In this document: in pieces, positions 43,342-53,762 of the stretch
How positions within the stretch are numbered: the first letter of the stretch is position 1
Layout: each line of letters opens with the position of its first letter
NCBI GenBank assembly: GCA_949358305.1
Contig: OX442314.1
Span: forward strand, 62,691,369 to 62,755,368
Direction of reading: 5' to 3'
DNA from: Strigamia acuminata
Taxonomy: Eukaryota > Arthropoda > Chilopoda > Geophilomorpha > Linotaeniidae
DNA: 64,000 nucleotides
Position numbers and translations under genes: made by a program
The notes under the pieces: generated by a model
The model's database searches: none
Told to the model about the DNA's origin: nothing
Seen by the model: the letters and a program-made list of their open reading frames with translations, nothing else

Positions 43342-44950
43342 TTGCGGCCTGCTTCCACCAGCTTCCCGAACTTCAGGCCTTCGGAGTTTTCCGGTCTCTT
43401 AAATGGCTGGTAGCATATAGGGCACAACGGATGCCAAGTTGCAGTATCGACCAAATACCACCAATCCTTTCGCGTTTTCCTCCAGGCAGTGCCTTTTTCA
43501 GGACATTTGACGGTTATTGGCGGTTTTGGCGCTGGTGGAAATGTGACAATTGATGTGGAGCACACATGGTCCTTTGGGACGTCTGCTGGAGGTGTCAGAG
43601 TGGCTAAATTTATTTTAATTGTTGCCTTCTGAGCCGCCTCTGCGATTGCGCTCTTCTTGATGTCAGGTTCAGCATCCGTGTCGCTACTGCTACTATTCGA
43701 ATCGGGTTCCTGCGCAGGCGAAAGTTCTTCTGGTCTCGCCTGGACCGCAGCTAACTCGATTAAGAATTGTTTTCTATACCTCGCAAAACGTTTGACGTCC
43801 TGGGACACGAGAGATTTGACGTCATCGTCTCCTTTGGGCTTCTCCACAGCCTTGAGCACTGTAGGGCGTTGCGCATCACGTAGAGAGGGCATTCGTTGAT
43901 CAGCCATACCCAGATCTTTGTATTTGTGTGCTCGAATGGTGTCCAGTTGTAGACGATTGTCGATGCCATTACCTCTTTGGATCGCCTCGTCCAGCGAGTT
44001 TACGTTCCATGCGCGCAAGAGATGAACAACCTCGGTTTGCATCATGTTTTGAGCTTTCTCCCATTGGAGCTCCGGGTCGGTATATCCTGCAACTTGAAGA
44101 TAATATACAATCTCACTTAAAAATGACATCGTAGATTCTCCGTTGCGCTGCTTTCGCTTGGAAAGTTTCACATTGGCCGCTGCCGAATTCATGGCGAAAG
44201 CTCGTCGAAATAAAATCTCAAAGTCCTCCCATGTTTTTGGTTTTGGTTTTAGTGATAACCACCATCGCTGCGCTCTTCCACGTGTTGCTTGAATGACAAA
44301 CACTTTTAAATATTCGTCCACCGGGGCCTGCATAGAATACATGTGCGCGTACAAATGCGCAAGAAAAAGATTAATGTAATCAAGATCAGCTTTATCTGGA
44401 TCAAACAAAGGTGGTTTTCCAGGCTTGAAACAATTTTTATCTTTACTTGCGTTTTGCGCTCTTACTGACGGCAGTGACAACTTTGCCTTGGTGTCGGATC
44501 TATCCCGAGGATATCCCATCTTGGAGTATAGCATCGAGCTCATTAAATCTCGATTTGCTCGTGTTGAATGGTCCAGATGAGCAGATTCCTGTGATGGAGC
44601 CTGGGTGTAGATCGTTGCCATCGCCGGCATTGGTGGCGTAGTTGTTGTGTAAACAATTTGCGCAACCTGCGCGGACGTTCTCGTCTGCTGGCCTCGATGT
44701 TCAACTTCCCGATGTTGGTGCGAACGTGCTGTGGGAAGTCCTAATTCATATGGTGCCGAGGTGCCTTTAACTCTTATGGAGCCATGAGAGGATCCACCGT
44801 CCAAAGACCGTGCGGTCCCTGTTCGTAGAGAGCGAGGGCCTTGTTGGAATATTTCGCGAATTTCATTTACTAGACCTCGGGTTTGAGCGTAATATTGGTT
44901 GCGCAGGTCGGACATCAGCAAGCCTTCCGCGTTTAATGTTACGGGGTCTA
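43338..44950 (-). CDS. gag: Element I Gag, main part (severed by H)
   Basis: The larger part of a 656-residue Gag whose first 119 codons lie at 49347-49704 beyond H. Here are a linker, a capsid-type region with LFLAHLYAHMYSMQAPV, RGRAQRWWLSLKPKP, WEDFEILFRRAF and MSFLSEIVYYLQVAGY, and an acidic Ser-rich tail. No CCHC knuckle is present; the C-terminus has VKCPEKG and HPLCPICYQPF, which might bind zinc in another way. The two parts sum to 1971 nt, a multiple of three. No stop or shift was seen, so H alone inactivates it. It ends at a TGA that overlaps the next ORF. Confidence 0.88.
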
Positions 44951-44955
44951 CTAAT

Positions 44956-45261
44956 TGTTAAATAGTGTTGCAGAGTTGTCCAAATAGTTGACTTCTGCAG
45001 TGGTTTGGAATAACATGTCTAGTGGAAATAATTGCACAACATCTTTACAGGTGAAAAACCAGGTAACAAGTGAAGCTTTATTCACAGGCCATGTGACCTT
45101 TTACAAAGAGTGCCACCTGTGGGCAACATATACAAACTAAATGTAAACAATAACAGTGATTGAATGCAAACATAACACCGACTAAAGAAAGCATTATCGC
45201 TTGAATAATACGATACAAATATGTCTCAATACAATTGGTAATTAAACATGACATTCTAACA
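44956..45261 (-). repeat. 3' LTR of element H
   Basis: 306 bp; on the minus strand it follows the purine run CGAGGGGGCCGAT (45262-45274). Confidence 0.93.
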
Positions 45262-45274
45262 ATCGGCCCCCTCG
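45262..45274 (-). other. Polypurine tract of H
   Basis: CGAGGGGGCCGAT on the minus strand, directly before the LTR. Confidence 0.75.
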
Positions 45275-45316
45275 TATTATTAAGCACTCAAGACACTCAA
45301 ATCAATTAGAAAACGA

Positions 45317-48274
45317 TTACAAAAATGCGTCACACATGGCTTGATTCCATTCAGCCTTTTCAGGTAAGCCTACTGCTTCTTCATAGCGTGCGGGTATGTG
45401 AACTTCGAGATGGTTCGCTTCGAAATCGAAATCAAAGTCATCCAGCGTCACATTCGACTCTGAAGGTTTCTTTCTTCTCTTGTCCTCAAAGAGATGCTCT
45501 GGAATTTGGAGATTATGATCTGTGCAGTAACGTTTCACCTCTGATATTGAACGTAATCTTGGCTTGTCATATCCCTCAATTGTGTATTCAATGTCTTTCT
45601 GTCCAGTTGGTCTTGTCTTCTCGGTCTTTTTCCAAAGAAGTGCAGGTATTGTCGCGACTGGATTTACAAGTGCTTGTCCAGGTTGCGGCAGCACGTTTGG
45701 GTGCTTTAGTGCTGGCAAGTTATGTTGCAGTTTCTCCTCTGATAATCTGAACTTTAACTTGACTTGAGGCAACTCTTCTTCCTCTTTCTTCTTGATAGGT
45801 TGCGGCGGAGGTAGCGGTGGCCTTATATCTTCATCCGAGTAGTACTGACGATCGTTGTTGTCGTCCAAATTATCGTTCAAATTGTCAATAAATGTTGTGT
45901 ATTTCTCAGGTAGGCCCAGCACGCCTTCAACTCCGCGCTTGCTTTTGACAAATTTCACATCACTTGTCTCGATGACTTTGGAAAAGTCTGGTAACCAAAT
46001 CCTATAGCCTTTTGTGATCCTGGAATAGCCGAGCATAATTCCATGCAAACTTTTGTTGTCAATTTTCCCATCTCGTACTCTCTTCTGCACAAAGCAGAGA
46101 CTTCCAAATTTTCTTAGATGCCGTAGTGACGGTTTGCGGCAATAGTATAATTCCATTGGGGTTTTGTCTGAGTTCAGCTTGGCAATTCTGTTCCTCAAGT
46201 AATTGAACGTCAAAATGGCTTCACCCCAAAACCGATGTTCCAATTGTGCGTCGTAAACGAGAGCTCGCATTCCATTGGCCAAAGTCTGGTTTAGTCTTTC
46301 GGAAACGCCATTCTGGGCGGGTGTGTATGCGTTTGTCCTCTCGTGGATTATTCCTTGCTCTTCGAGGTATTCACCGAATTTGTTAAAGCAGAACTCCATT
46401 CCGTTGTCTGTGCGAATGGCGAGAATCGATTTTCCTAGTAGCCGTTCAATCCTCTTCGCATGTTTGCGAAATATGTCAAATACTTCGTCCTTTCTCTTCA
46501 TCAAATAGACGGTGGAGTAGCGGGAATAATCATCCGTAATGGTGAGAAAATATTTATTTCCCGAAAGCGTTTCTGTGCTAAACGCTCCGCACACGTCCAT
46601 ATGTAAGAGTTCTAGTGGAGCTTTTGATCTAATCCCCGGTATTGACTTGTGCGACACTGATTTCTTTTTCGCCAAGTCGCAAACATCACATTGTGTTATG
46701 GGCACGTCCAGAAAGGGTAATCCAACGACGGCTTCGCGTTTGCTCATGTCCTGCACACTCGGAAAATGAATGTGTCCCAATCGTTCGTGCCACAGTCTTG
46801 CTTCCTCCGGATTTGACCTTTTCTTGCTCGAGTCAGATGATTTTTCGTTCTTCTGCTCGCCTACGTTGACTTTCCTCTCTTCCTTCTCTCTCAACTTGTC
46901 AAAATCGGGTTTTTGGTCGCTAATTTTGATGTAGTATAGTCTGTCCTTTTTGACTCCTTCCATCAATTGTCGTTTCCATTGTGGATCATAAATCTTCACC
47001 AAACCCGCACCTATAGCGACTCTGCATCGTGCCTCGTCGATGCACGGCCCCCACATCAAATTCCTACGTAAATCTGGCGCATAATAGACCTTCTTGAGCG
47101 TAATTGGGATTGTGTCGTTCCCAACTAGACACATGATGCAAACGTCCCCGACTCCTTGTATTTGGATGAGGGTCTTCTTGTCTGCTTGACTAATTGTTCC
47201 GGTCATTTCTCTGAAATTGTGGAATTGACTTCTGTCCTTGCAGAAATGTCCAGTGGCCCCGGTGTCGTAAATCCAGCAATTGCTGGCTGCACTGCACTGC
47301 AACATCTCCTCTTCGCTCAATTCCGTGAGGAATCCGACATCCAGCATGTTGGAGTCAAGTTCCTCCACCGTATTCGACTTCATATTGTTGTTTGGCGCCA
47401 ATTGGAATTGGATTGTGCAATCCTTGGCCCAATGTCCGTGTTGATTACAACGAAAACACGGCCCCCGTCCCGATGATCCGGTCGTGTTCCCTCTAAAATT
47501 TCCTCTTGTGTTTCGGCCGCCTCGATAATTCGATTTGCTGCCTCTCTGTCCAGTATAATTCGCCTTATTGCTTTGGTTGTTGCTCTGTTGCTGGGACTTC
47601 GACGAATTATCATTAGCTTTAGTGTTGGTAGAGCCCGGTCCAGTGCTAAACGCGTCCACAATCGGTCCTTGGCCAGAATCTCTCCTTTGTTGTGCGAGTC
47701 TGCCTTCTTCCGCGACCAATTCGATTTCTACTTTCTCCAAAGTGAAATTGATGTCTTCCCATCTATAAATGGTTTGAACGATTGATTGATATTCTTGTGG
47801 TAAATATCTAATCAATTGGAACGCCTGGTATAAGTCCTCAAGTTTGTGTTTGACGTCCGACAATTTCTTCGCCGCGTTTCGTATTCTCGCCGCAAAAACC
47901 CCGATCGTTTCCGTCGCCGGATCGTACTTGAGACTGAAGAATTCGTCCAACAGACGTATTATTCGCGCCCTCGAGACCGGTTCAAAGTTGGTTTTCAGCG
48001 TGTCCCACGCCTTTTTAGCGTCCTCGACCCCATTTAGCAATTCATGGTATTGCTCCTCAATTGAATAATAGATGAGACTAAAAGCTCTTCCCTTTCGTAG
48101 CTTGTAGTCTGAGCGGTTGCGCCACGATGCTCCAGGTGCTAAAGCCCCTTCAGTTCCGTCAGTAAATCCCCAACAGCCGTGGTGCATGAGGAGAACCTTG
48201 ATTTGCTGCTTCCAACTATCATAGTTCAGTCTGTTTAGCAATGTAATCTTTCTTTCCAATTTGTCCGAATCCAT
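45317..48274 (-). CDS. gag-pol: Gag-protease-integrase of element H
   Basis: 985 residues from the ATG in ACAACAATGG; the frame is open a few codons upstream without ATG. Copia Gag region with SWKQQIKVLL; zinc knuckle CFRCNQHGHWAKDC at about 273-286; protease WIYDTGATGHF (Asp about 337); gag-pre-integrase WHERLGHIH; integrase D560, D623, E659 with HMDVCG in place of the usual HMDVWG; acidic linker; a degenerate MBD-like segment; then RYEEAVGLPEKAEWNQAM, which in relatives leads into RT. It stops three codons later, and only about 55 bp separate the stop from the polypurine tract's far side. RT and RNase H are deleted. The frame is otherwise clean. Confidence 0.93.
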   Translation of the reverse strand: MDSDKLERKITLLNRLNYDSWKQQIKVLLMHHGCWGFTDGTEGALAPGASWRNRSDYKLRKGRAFSLIYYSIEEQYHELLNGVEDAKKAWDTLKTNFEPVSRARIIRLLDEFFSLKYDPATETIGVFAARIRNAAKKLSDVKHKLEDLYQAFQLIRYLPQEYQSIVQTIYRWEDINFTLEKVEIELVAEEGRLAQQRRDSGQGPIVDAFSTGPGSTNTKANDNSSKSQQQSNNQSNKANYTGQRGSKSNYRGGRNTRGNFRGNTTGSSGRGPCFRCNQHGHWAKDCTIQFQLAPNNNMKSNTVEELDSNMLDVGFLTELSEEEMLQCSAASNCWIYDTGATGHFCKDRSQFHNFREMTGTISQADKKTLIQIQGVGDVCIMCLVGNDTIPITLKKVYYAPDLRRNLMWGPCIDEARCRVAIGAGLVKIYDPQWKRQLMEGVKKDRLYYIKISDQKPDFDKLREKEERKVNVGEQKNEKSSDSSKKRSNPEEARLWHERLGHIHFPSVQDMSKREAVVGLPFLDVPITQCDVCDLAKKKSVSHKSIPGIRSKAPLELLHMDVCGAFSTETLSGNKYFLTITDDYSRYSTVYLMKRKDEVFDIFRKHAKRIERLLGKSILAIRTDNGMEFCFNKFGEYLEEQGIIHERTNAYTPAQNGVSERLNQTLANGMRALVYDAQLEHRFWGEAILTFNYLRNRIAKLNSDKTPMELYYCRKPSLRHLRKFGSLCFVQKRVRDGKIDNKSLHGIMLGYSRITKGYRIWLPDFSKVIETSDVKFVKSKRGVEGVLGLPEKYTTFIDNLNDNLDDNNDRQYYSDEDIRPPLPPPQPIKKKEEEELPQVKLKFRLSEEKLQHNLPALKHPNVLPQPGQALVNPVATIPALLWKKTEKTRPTGQKDIEYTIEGYDKPRLRSISEVKRYCTDHNLQIPEHLFEDKRRKKPSESNVTLDDFDFDFEANHLEVHIPARYEEAVGLPEKAEWNQAMCDAFL
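45452..45640 (-). other. Degenerate MBD-like segment in H
   Basis: Reads LLWKKTEKTRPTGQKDIEYTI, then RLRSISEVKRYC. The W, D, RS and E positions fit, but the Tyr of D-x-Y is replaced by Glu and no FDF-type end aligns clearly. Confidence 0.45.
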
Positions 48275-49028
48275 TGTTGTCCAGTAACTCCTTTGTATCA
48301 ACTAACACTTTGCACACTAACTGCCTCAAAAACACTTTCAGTACTGATAATCACAACAAGGTGCAGTGTTGTGATGTTAGTTCGCTCTTAAAATTATGTT
48401 AGTACTAATTCTAGTAACAAGTAATTTCGACTGGTACAGTATTTGTTCATGCTAAACAATTCTAATTTGATAAATTCAACAAATATATTGGAAAAAGACG
48501 TCTTCAAGATGTTTTCCTGCTGTACTTCACGTTGAATTACGCCTCGTGTCGTGTCGCAGTATACTGTTGTTTTTTTCTCCTCGAATCTCGTATCGAATCG
48601 TCCTAATTCCGCAAATTGTTCAGCAATTGTCCGTGGTTTTTCAGTTCCTTTCCGTTTATTCTTCTCCAGAATCTCGATTCACACTTCACGTGTGGTTGGC
48701 GAGAATTATCGCACTTGTTGACACGTTTCTTTGTCGAGAATTATCGTCACATCGACGATACGTATCGCGCCTCGCGATACGCGAATAAACTTTCCAAAAT
48801 AAAAGGAAAAAACTCGTTTAAATATAATGTATTTTGTTTTTCGAACCCGTCAATGTTCCTGTGCTGCTTGATGGCTAGTAGTTGCTTCATTTCCACGAAG
48901 ATTCTGGCACAAACACAAACAAACTGCTTTTCCTATGGGCGCCGCCATTTTGGATGAAATGGAGTGGATTTTTCCTAGTGACCTCCAAACGTTTGTGAAT
49001 CGTTCCAGACGTTATTCCGACGATTTGC
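48275..49028 (-). other. Untranslated leader of H
   Basis: About 750 bp with no ORF of interest. Shares ordered words with the G leader. Confidence 0.65.
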
Positions 49029-49039
49029 GGCCCATAACC
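49029..49039 (-). other. Primer-binding site of H (half-tRNA type)
   Basis: Minus strand GGTTATGGGCC, one base from the LTR. Complements the anticodon arm of initiator tRNA-Met, as in Drosophila copia. Confidence 0.75.
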
Positions 49040-49040
49040 T

Positions 49041-49346
49041 TGTTAAATAGTGTTGCAGAGTTGTCCAAATAGTTGACTTCTGCAGTGGTTTGGAATAACA
49101 TGTCTAGTGGAAATAATTGCACAACATCTTTACAGGTGAAAAACCAGGTAACAAGTGAAGCTTTATTCACAGGCCATGTGACCTTTTACAAAGAGTGCCA
49201 CCTGTGGGCAACATATACAAACTAAATGTAAACAATAACAGTGATTGAATGCAAACATAACACCGACTAAAGAAAGCATTATCGCTTGAATAATACGATA
49301 CAAATATGTCTCAATACAATTGGTAATTAAACATGACATTCTAACA
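49041..49346 (-). repeat. 5' LTR of element H
   Basis: 306 bp, identical by eye to the left copy. Confidence 0.93.
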
Positions 49347-49704
49347 CTAATGCGCTAGGCTCAGCCGGGCGGAAAAAAGATGGCGTCGCCAAAAAGTCAG
49401 CGGGTGTCGACGTGGCAAAATTTACTTGAGGTTGCGCTCGGGAGTTTGCGACAGCCATTGTCGTGATATGATTTGATGGGGCTGGCATTGGTTCCGCAAT
49501 ACTCACAAGCGTGTCCTGCTGTTCGATACGACTTCTTCGTAATTGGTCGTGTTGCTGCCACTCTCGAAATTCCCTTTCTTCCTCTCGACGAGCACTAATC
49601 CTCCGTCCGGACTGTTGCCATTCCTGCTCCATTTCTAACTCACTGAAATCAAATGGATCGCGCGTGACGGGACGAATTCCGTCACCTCCCAACTGTCTCG
49701 ACAT
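49347..49704 (-). CDS. gag: Element I Gag, N-terminal part (severed)
   Basis: First 119 codons of the I Gag, from the ATG of MSRQLGGDGIRPV. Charged and Gln/Glu/Arg-rich (EMEQEWQQSGRRISARREEE), a possible helical region, with no named domain. The frame continues at 44950 once H and one CTAAT copy are removed. The start lies about 80 bp after the primer site, a normal spacing. Confidence 0.85.
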
Positions 49705-49786
49705 GGTGAAGAAAATGTGAAATGATTAAATAAATAACTCAAAAAACTAACCTTTTCGCGCGTTTAAGCCTTATAGGTGAGAGCGA

Positions 49787-49804
49787 ATCCTGTCAGGCTC
49801 GCCA
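49787..49804 (-). other. Primer-binding site of I (tRNA-Arg-like)
   Basis: Minus strand TGGCGAGCCTGACAGGAT directly follows the LTR. Resembles the tRNA-Arg site of elements such as 412, with a few differences; the tRNA identity is inference. Confidence 0.65.
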
Positions 49805-50497
49805 TGTTTGTTACGAATCAACTTAGATGTTTAATTGATTTGATCTGAATTTACGCGCAAGGTGATGTTAGCGCAAACCAGTGGGCAAAGTTCGTAGATT
49901 TACTCTGTTTGTTCCGTCGTCAGATGCGGATATCGGACGGTGAATAAACCTAACTCGCTGTAACACACATTATTTATATTCGACGGGCTCAATCTCACGT
50001 TGTGGGTCTTTACGTTTAAAAAGGAATGAGTATGCGCAGTGATATTCATATGCGGGTGGGCGTAGGATGTCACAGGCATGCGAAGTGATAAAAGGTGGGC
50101 AAAAAGAGGCGCTATTAAGTGTTAAATTGAAGGTGCGCTGTTGAAGACGCAAATTAAAGGTTGACAAACTCAAGTCTATCTAAGAGGTGTTAACTCGTTG
50201 AAAGAAGTATGAGAAGTGTGTATTATAGATAAAAGTAACGACCAGGTAAACATGAGTCATGTGACCAGGTCGATTGAAGTAGGTGAGGGGGTGAAAGGAA
50301 TAAAATAAGGTTAATTGTTGGAAATAATAAGATGCGCGCAATGAAGCTGCGCATATATTTAGAGATGATTCATCGATGTTAGATGAAAAGGAAGATTGGG
50401 AAAAAATAAGAAAACTTAAAATTGGGTCAGTCTAAGTTAGAAATGAATAAAAAAGAAGGGTGGGTAACCTGCCCGTGACAAATTAAAAGTTTAACAA
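49805..50497 (-). repeat. 5' LTR of element I (end inferred)
   Basis: Starts TGTTTGTTACG next to the primer site. The outer end is placed at GTTTAACA, giving about 690 bp, but without a second copy this is a guess. The nearby CCCGTGACAA is an alternative. Confidence 0.5.
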
Positions 50498-50567
50498 ATG
50501 ATGGAGGTTGAAATAATTAAAAATAAATTATAAACAAACCTATATTTTATCTAATGCTGCTTCAAAG

Positions 50568-50618
50568 ACGTTTCAAAAACGTATCGTTTTCGTCTAAAAC
50601 GATACGTTTTCGAAACGT
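50568..50618. repeat. Near-perfect inverted repeat
   Basis: Arms ACGTTTC..AAACGTATCGTTTT and AAAACGATACGTTT..GAAACGT around a 5-base centre CGTCT. Could be a fold-back element or a cruciform-prone site. Confidence 0.75.
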
Positions 50619-50741
50619 GGCAATATCGGTATCGGCCGAGCAAAAATATATCGGATCCGATATCGGCAAATATCGAAATATCGGCCGATAACCGATACCG
50701 ATCAAAGTCTACTATATACGGGTATGGGTAGGGGTAGGGTA
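50619..50741. repeat. ATCGG/CCGAT-rich stretch
   Basis: Many copies of ATATCGG and CGATA words with mirrored arms (GGTATCGGCC and GGCCGATAACC). It may be a continuation of the inverted repeat as a longer fold-back. Confidence 0.5.
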
Positions 50742-50963
50742 GGGTGCAAGCCGGTTTAAATTAGGAGCAAGTCTTTTCAAATTAGGTGCAAGTCGGTTCA
50801 AATTATGTGCAATTCGGTTCAAATTCATATTCTTCAAGTTTGCAGCACGGCAGTTGGCAGACGTATGCCCCAGTTTGTTGCAAGTCTTGCAGTTGGCCAT
50901 GCAATAAGAATGCAAAATGCGTTGTGCAACAAAAAATGAGATTAGCCGAGAAAATATTTTCAC
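50742..50963 (-). CDS. Short zinc-knuckle ORF with 7-residue repeats
   Basis: A minus-strand reading frame with a perfect CCHC knuckle CKTCNKLGHTSANC at 50850-50891, followed by four 7-residue repeats of the type NLNRLAP, coded by 21-bp tandem repeats at 50742-50825. No ATG opens the frame. The knuckle suggests the end of a Gag or a nucleic-acid-binding protein, but nothing else around it supports an element. It may be a fragment, or chance in a short frame; the exact CCHC spacing argues for the former. Confidence 0.45.
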
Positions 50964-51953
50964 AAAAACAATATTACTGTGGCTAATTTTGGCTAAATTT
51001 CCTCATTTATTGTGGGGTTTAACGTGTCGCTTCTCTGCGGTGCTCGGTGATTGCATTGGCAGAATTTTGATAAATTTTCGTGAATTTTGATGATTTCTTG
51101 GTGAACTTCGATGGCTTTTGGTGTATTTATTATTGAATTAAGATGAATTTTTATTCATTTACTTATTTATCTGAAAAATAATTACATTTTTAATATTGGA
51201 ATCCATTGTATTGTCGTCATATTCATTTGTTTTGTCCATTTTGTTGCCAGGTTAAATTTAGATCGCTAGAGGCAAGACCGGTCAGAATCAGATCAGACCA
51301 GACCAGTTAGACCATTTTAGACAATGCTAATCATTATGGTAGAACAAATTTTGAAACAGTTAACAACTTTCTATAATTTCTCAAAATTTTCGTTGTGTTG
51401 ATTGATTGATTTATTTCTTTTATTTTTTAAGTGAATTTTCATTTATCAATTTGAGTTTATTAGCGAAATTGAGTGAAAATTGATAAAATAATTTTTCTAC
51501 TAACCAATTCAATTTCAAGCTGAAATTTTAGGCCCAAAATACAACTTTAAGAAAAAAAATGCAATTTTATGCTTAAAAAAAATCGAATTTTAGGCCATTA
51601 AAATCCAATTTTAGACCAAAAAATAAATACACAGCCTTAATTTATGCCTTAATTTAACCGGGGAAAAAATTTGTCCAGGGCCTCAAAGAAAACTTAATCC
51701 GCCCCTCATGCAAGACCTCATTTATATCCAAAATCAAAAAATAATATTAATACACACCGTGCTGCGTAAATAGTTGACGAACTACCGGTAGGGGTATTTA
51801 TATATGTATACAATATACGTTTGCCCTATTTTTACCTGTTTTTAACTTTGTAAACCCCTTTTTTAATCAGAATAATTCGTTGTGTTACCCTTGTAGCCAA
51901 GTTTTTACATCAGCTTATAGACATTTAGTTGGAAATCAGTTTTAATACAAATT
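50964..51953. other. Unassigned AT-rich stretch
   Basis: About 1 kb with no ORF, LTR or repeat that I could recognise. Confidence 0.6.
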
Positions 51954-52477
51954 TTAGTCAGTTTTCTCTTTGTTTTGGATTTGTTTCTGCAGGGTGTCGA
52001 TGTACACGGTGTACAGGGTCATCGAGAGTGGGCAACCCTGTCGTAGACCTCTGGAAATTTCGATGTTTTCAGTCAAGGTCCCATTGATGATGATTTTCGA
52101 CGTGATGTTGTGATAGCACTGCTTGATACGCTCGAGGAACCGGTCAGTGAATCCGATCGTCTTGCACGACTTCCACAAATGCTCCCAGTGGACATGGTCG
52201 TACGCCTCACGTTGGTCCAGTGCGAGCAGCGCCAGGGACGAATTGGTTAAAATTTCCTGGTTCAAGGGCGATGCGAGGAGAATCAGCGTCCGAAGTCGGG
52301 AGTTTAAAATCTTCGTGTAGATCTTGTAGTCGGTGCACAGCATCGAAATCGGTCGCCAGTCGCCGCACACCTTCGGATTATCGATTTTCGGGATCAGCTT
52401 TATCACGCCCGATCTCTGGGAGTTGGTCAGCGTCGTGCTGGAGTTCCACAGCGCGCAGAGAAAAGGGGCAATTAGTC
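51954..52477 (-). pseudogene. Non-LTR retrotransposon RT fragment
   Basis: A minus-strand fragment of about 174 codons open up to the F LTR. Motifs GVIKLIPKIDNP, DWRPISMLCTDYKIYTKIL, LLALDQREAYDHV and RGLRQGCPLSMTLY are the early palm and finger blocks of a LINE reverse transcriptase, most like the L1/Tx1 group. It stops after the RQGCPLS block, before the catalytic FADD-type box. The part upstream (endonuclease, N-terminus) would lie beyond F, outside the window. Loss of the 3' half is unusual, since LINE copies are normally cut at the 5' end, so a later deletion is likely. Confidence 0.9.
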
Positions 52478-52832
52478 TGTGATGATTACAAATCGATAGT
52501 TATCAATGTTCACCATAGATGGCGCTGTTTAACCAACGCGCGTATTTCAAACTCGGTTAAAACTAAAAAGTGTGATAAATAATTATTTAGACACGGTGAA
52601 TAAAATATAACTATTTTATTCGATATAAATTAAGTATTAATTACTTAATGATGTTGATTCTATCGAATCAATATCCACACTACTTACCTGTCAAAGGGAA
52701 CCAATCGGACCCTTCTGGACCCCAACTGGGCCCATCTGGACATAGTCATATATTAGGTCCGGACTAGTGACCCACGAATCCGTCGATTCGTACGCTGATT
52801 GGCTGTCGCCAATCTAGTAGTTCTACAGAACT

Positions 52833-52839
52833 ATATAAG
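52833..52839 (+). promoter_or_regulatory. TATA box in F LTR
   Basis: TATATAAG context, conserved at the same place in the solo LTR. It leaves about 1.35 kb of R/U5 downstream. Confidence 0.55.
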
Positions 52840-53400
52840 CTCCAGTTTCTCACTTTTTTGTCCCTGGCTTGATAACTGAACTTGTATATTGTCTGTAGTT
52901 GAATTGTTATCGTTTGATTTCATTATTCTCTATCGACACATCAGGCCACCTCAGCTCTCCACAGATAGTATTCATTACTATCTGTTATTGTTGTTGTAAG
53001 GCCTTTTCGGGAAGGCCAACTCCGGTAATAGACATGCATTCGCATGAAATGGCCCCGTAACGTTAGCCAGCTGTTCTACGGGACAGTAGGACTTCGTACG
53101 GTGGCTTAATATAACGGTCGTATACAGTACGACCTTGCTAAATGAAAATAGGTCCCTCAGCTAACTGGCCACAGTCCGCTGCAGGATGGTTGTTGTAAAC
53201 AACCCACGCAGGTTCCCGTCTTTCTATGATTGGTCCTTCCGCTCGTTAAAAGTCGGTAAAGGCCTAATGCACAGGTAACACGCCGGGTTGGTAGCCCGTG
53301 AGTAATATCTTCAGATGTTGCGATAAATAACTACCTGGATAATGGTAATCCAACGGCAGTGGCCAAATAATATTTTACCCGGTGCTCGATCTGCTGATCC

Positions 53401-53762
53401 CGTCATCGTAAGGCATGCTGGCGGATGGAGGAGTCAAATCCTCCCGCGATGGTTCTCTCGACCGTCGTGACGGTCCCCGCCCCATCGTACCCTCCGGGTT
53501 AGTAACCCGTGAACGATATATAAAATATGTCGTGTTAAACAAATTACTTGGGCATTGGTAATCCTGTATTGGCAACATCTTTTTATACCGGTAAGTCCAT
53601 AGAAATGTTTACCTGGTGGTTGGTACCACCGATAGCGAGTTAAAGCACACAATTAAATACTCGGCGCCTGATCACGAGATCTTGTCGTCGTAAGGCATGC
53701 TGGCGGATGGAGTCTCAACAACTCCCGCGACGTTCTCTCAATTGTCGTGACGGTCCCCGCCC
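53401..53762 (+). repeat. Paired structured modules in F LTR
   Basis: Two modules (53401-53483 and 53684-53762), same as in the solo LTR. Arms stay self-complementary in both LTR copies. Confidence 0.65.

Larger units (their letters stand above)
44956..49346 (-). mobile_element. Copia element H lacking RT and RNase H
   Basis: 4391 bp with two 306-bp LTRs that look identical (44956-45261 and 49041-49346), TGTTA...TAACA, flanked by CTAAT at 44951-44955 and 49347-49351. It has a half-tRNA-type primer site, a leader, one gag-protease-integrase ORF and a polypurine tract, but the ORF stops where RT should start. Clean ends and matching LTRs say it moved recently, so RT must have come from another element. 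Confidence 0.94.
37400..50497 (-). mobile_element. Gypsy element I, 3'-truncated
   Basis: Minus-strand gypsy-type element with 5' LTR, primer site, gag, a small middle ORF and pol. It is interrupted by element H (in gag) and a solo copia LTR (in integrase). The 3' LTR is missing at the left, where sequence breaks down into a T-run. The coding frame rejoins exactly across both insertions when one copy of each duplication is removed. Confidence 0.88.
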
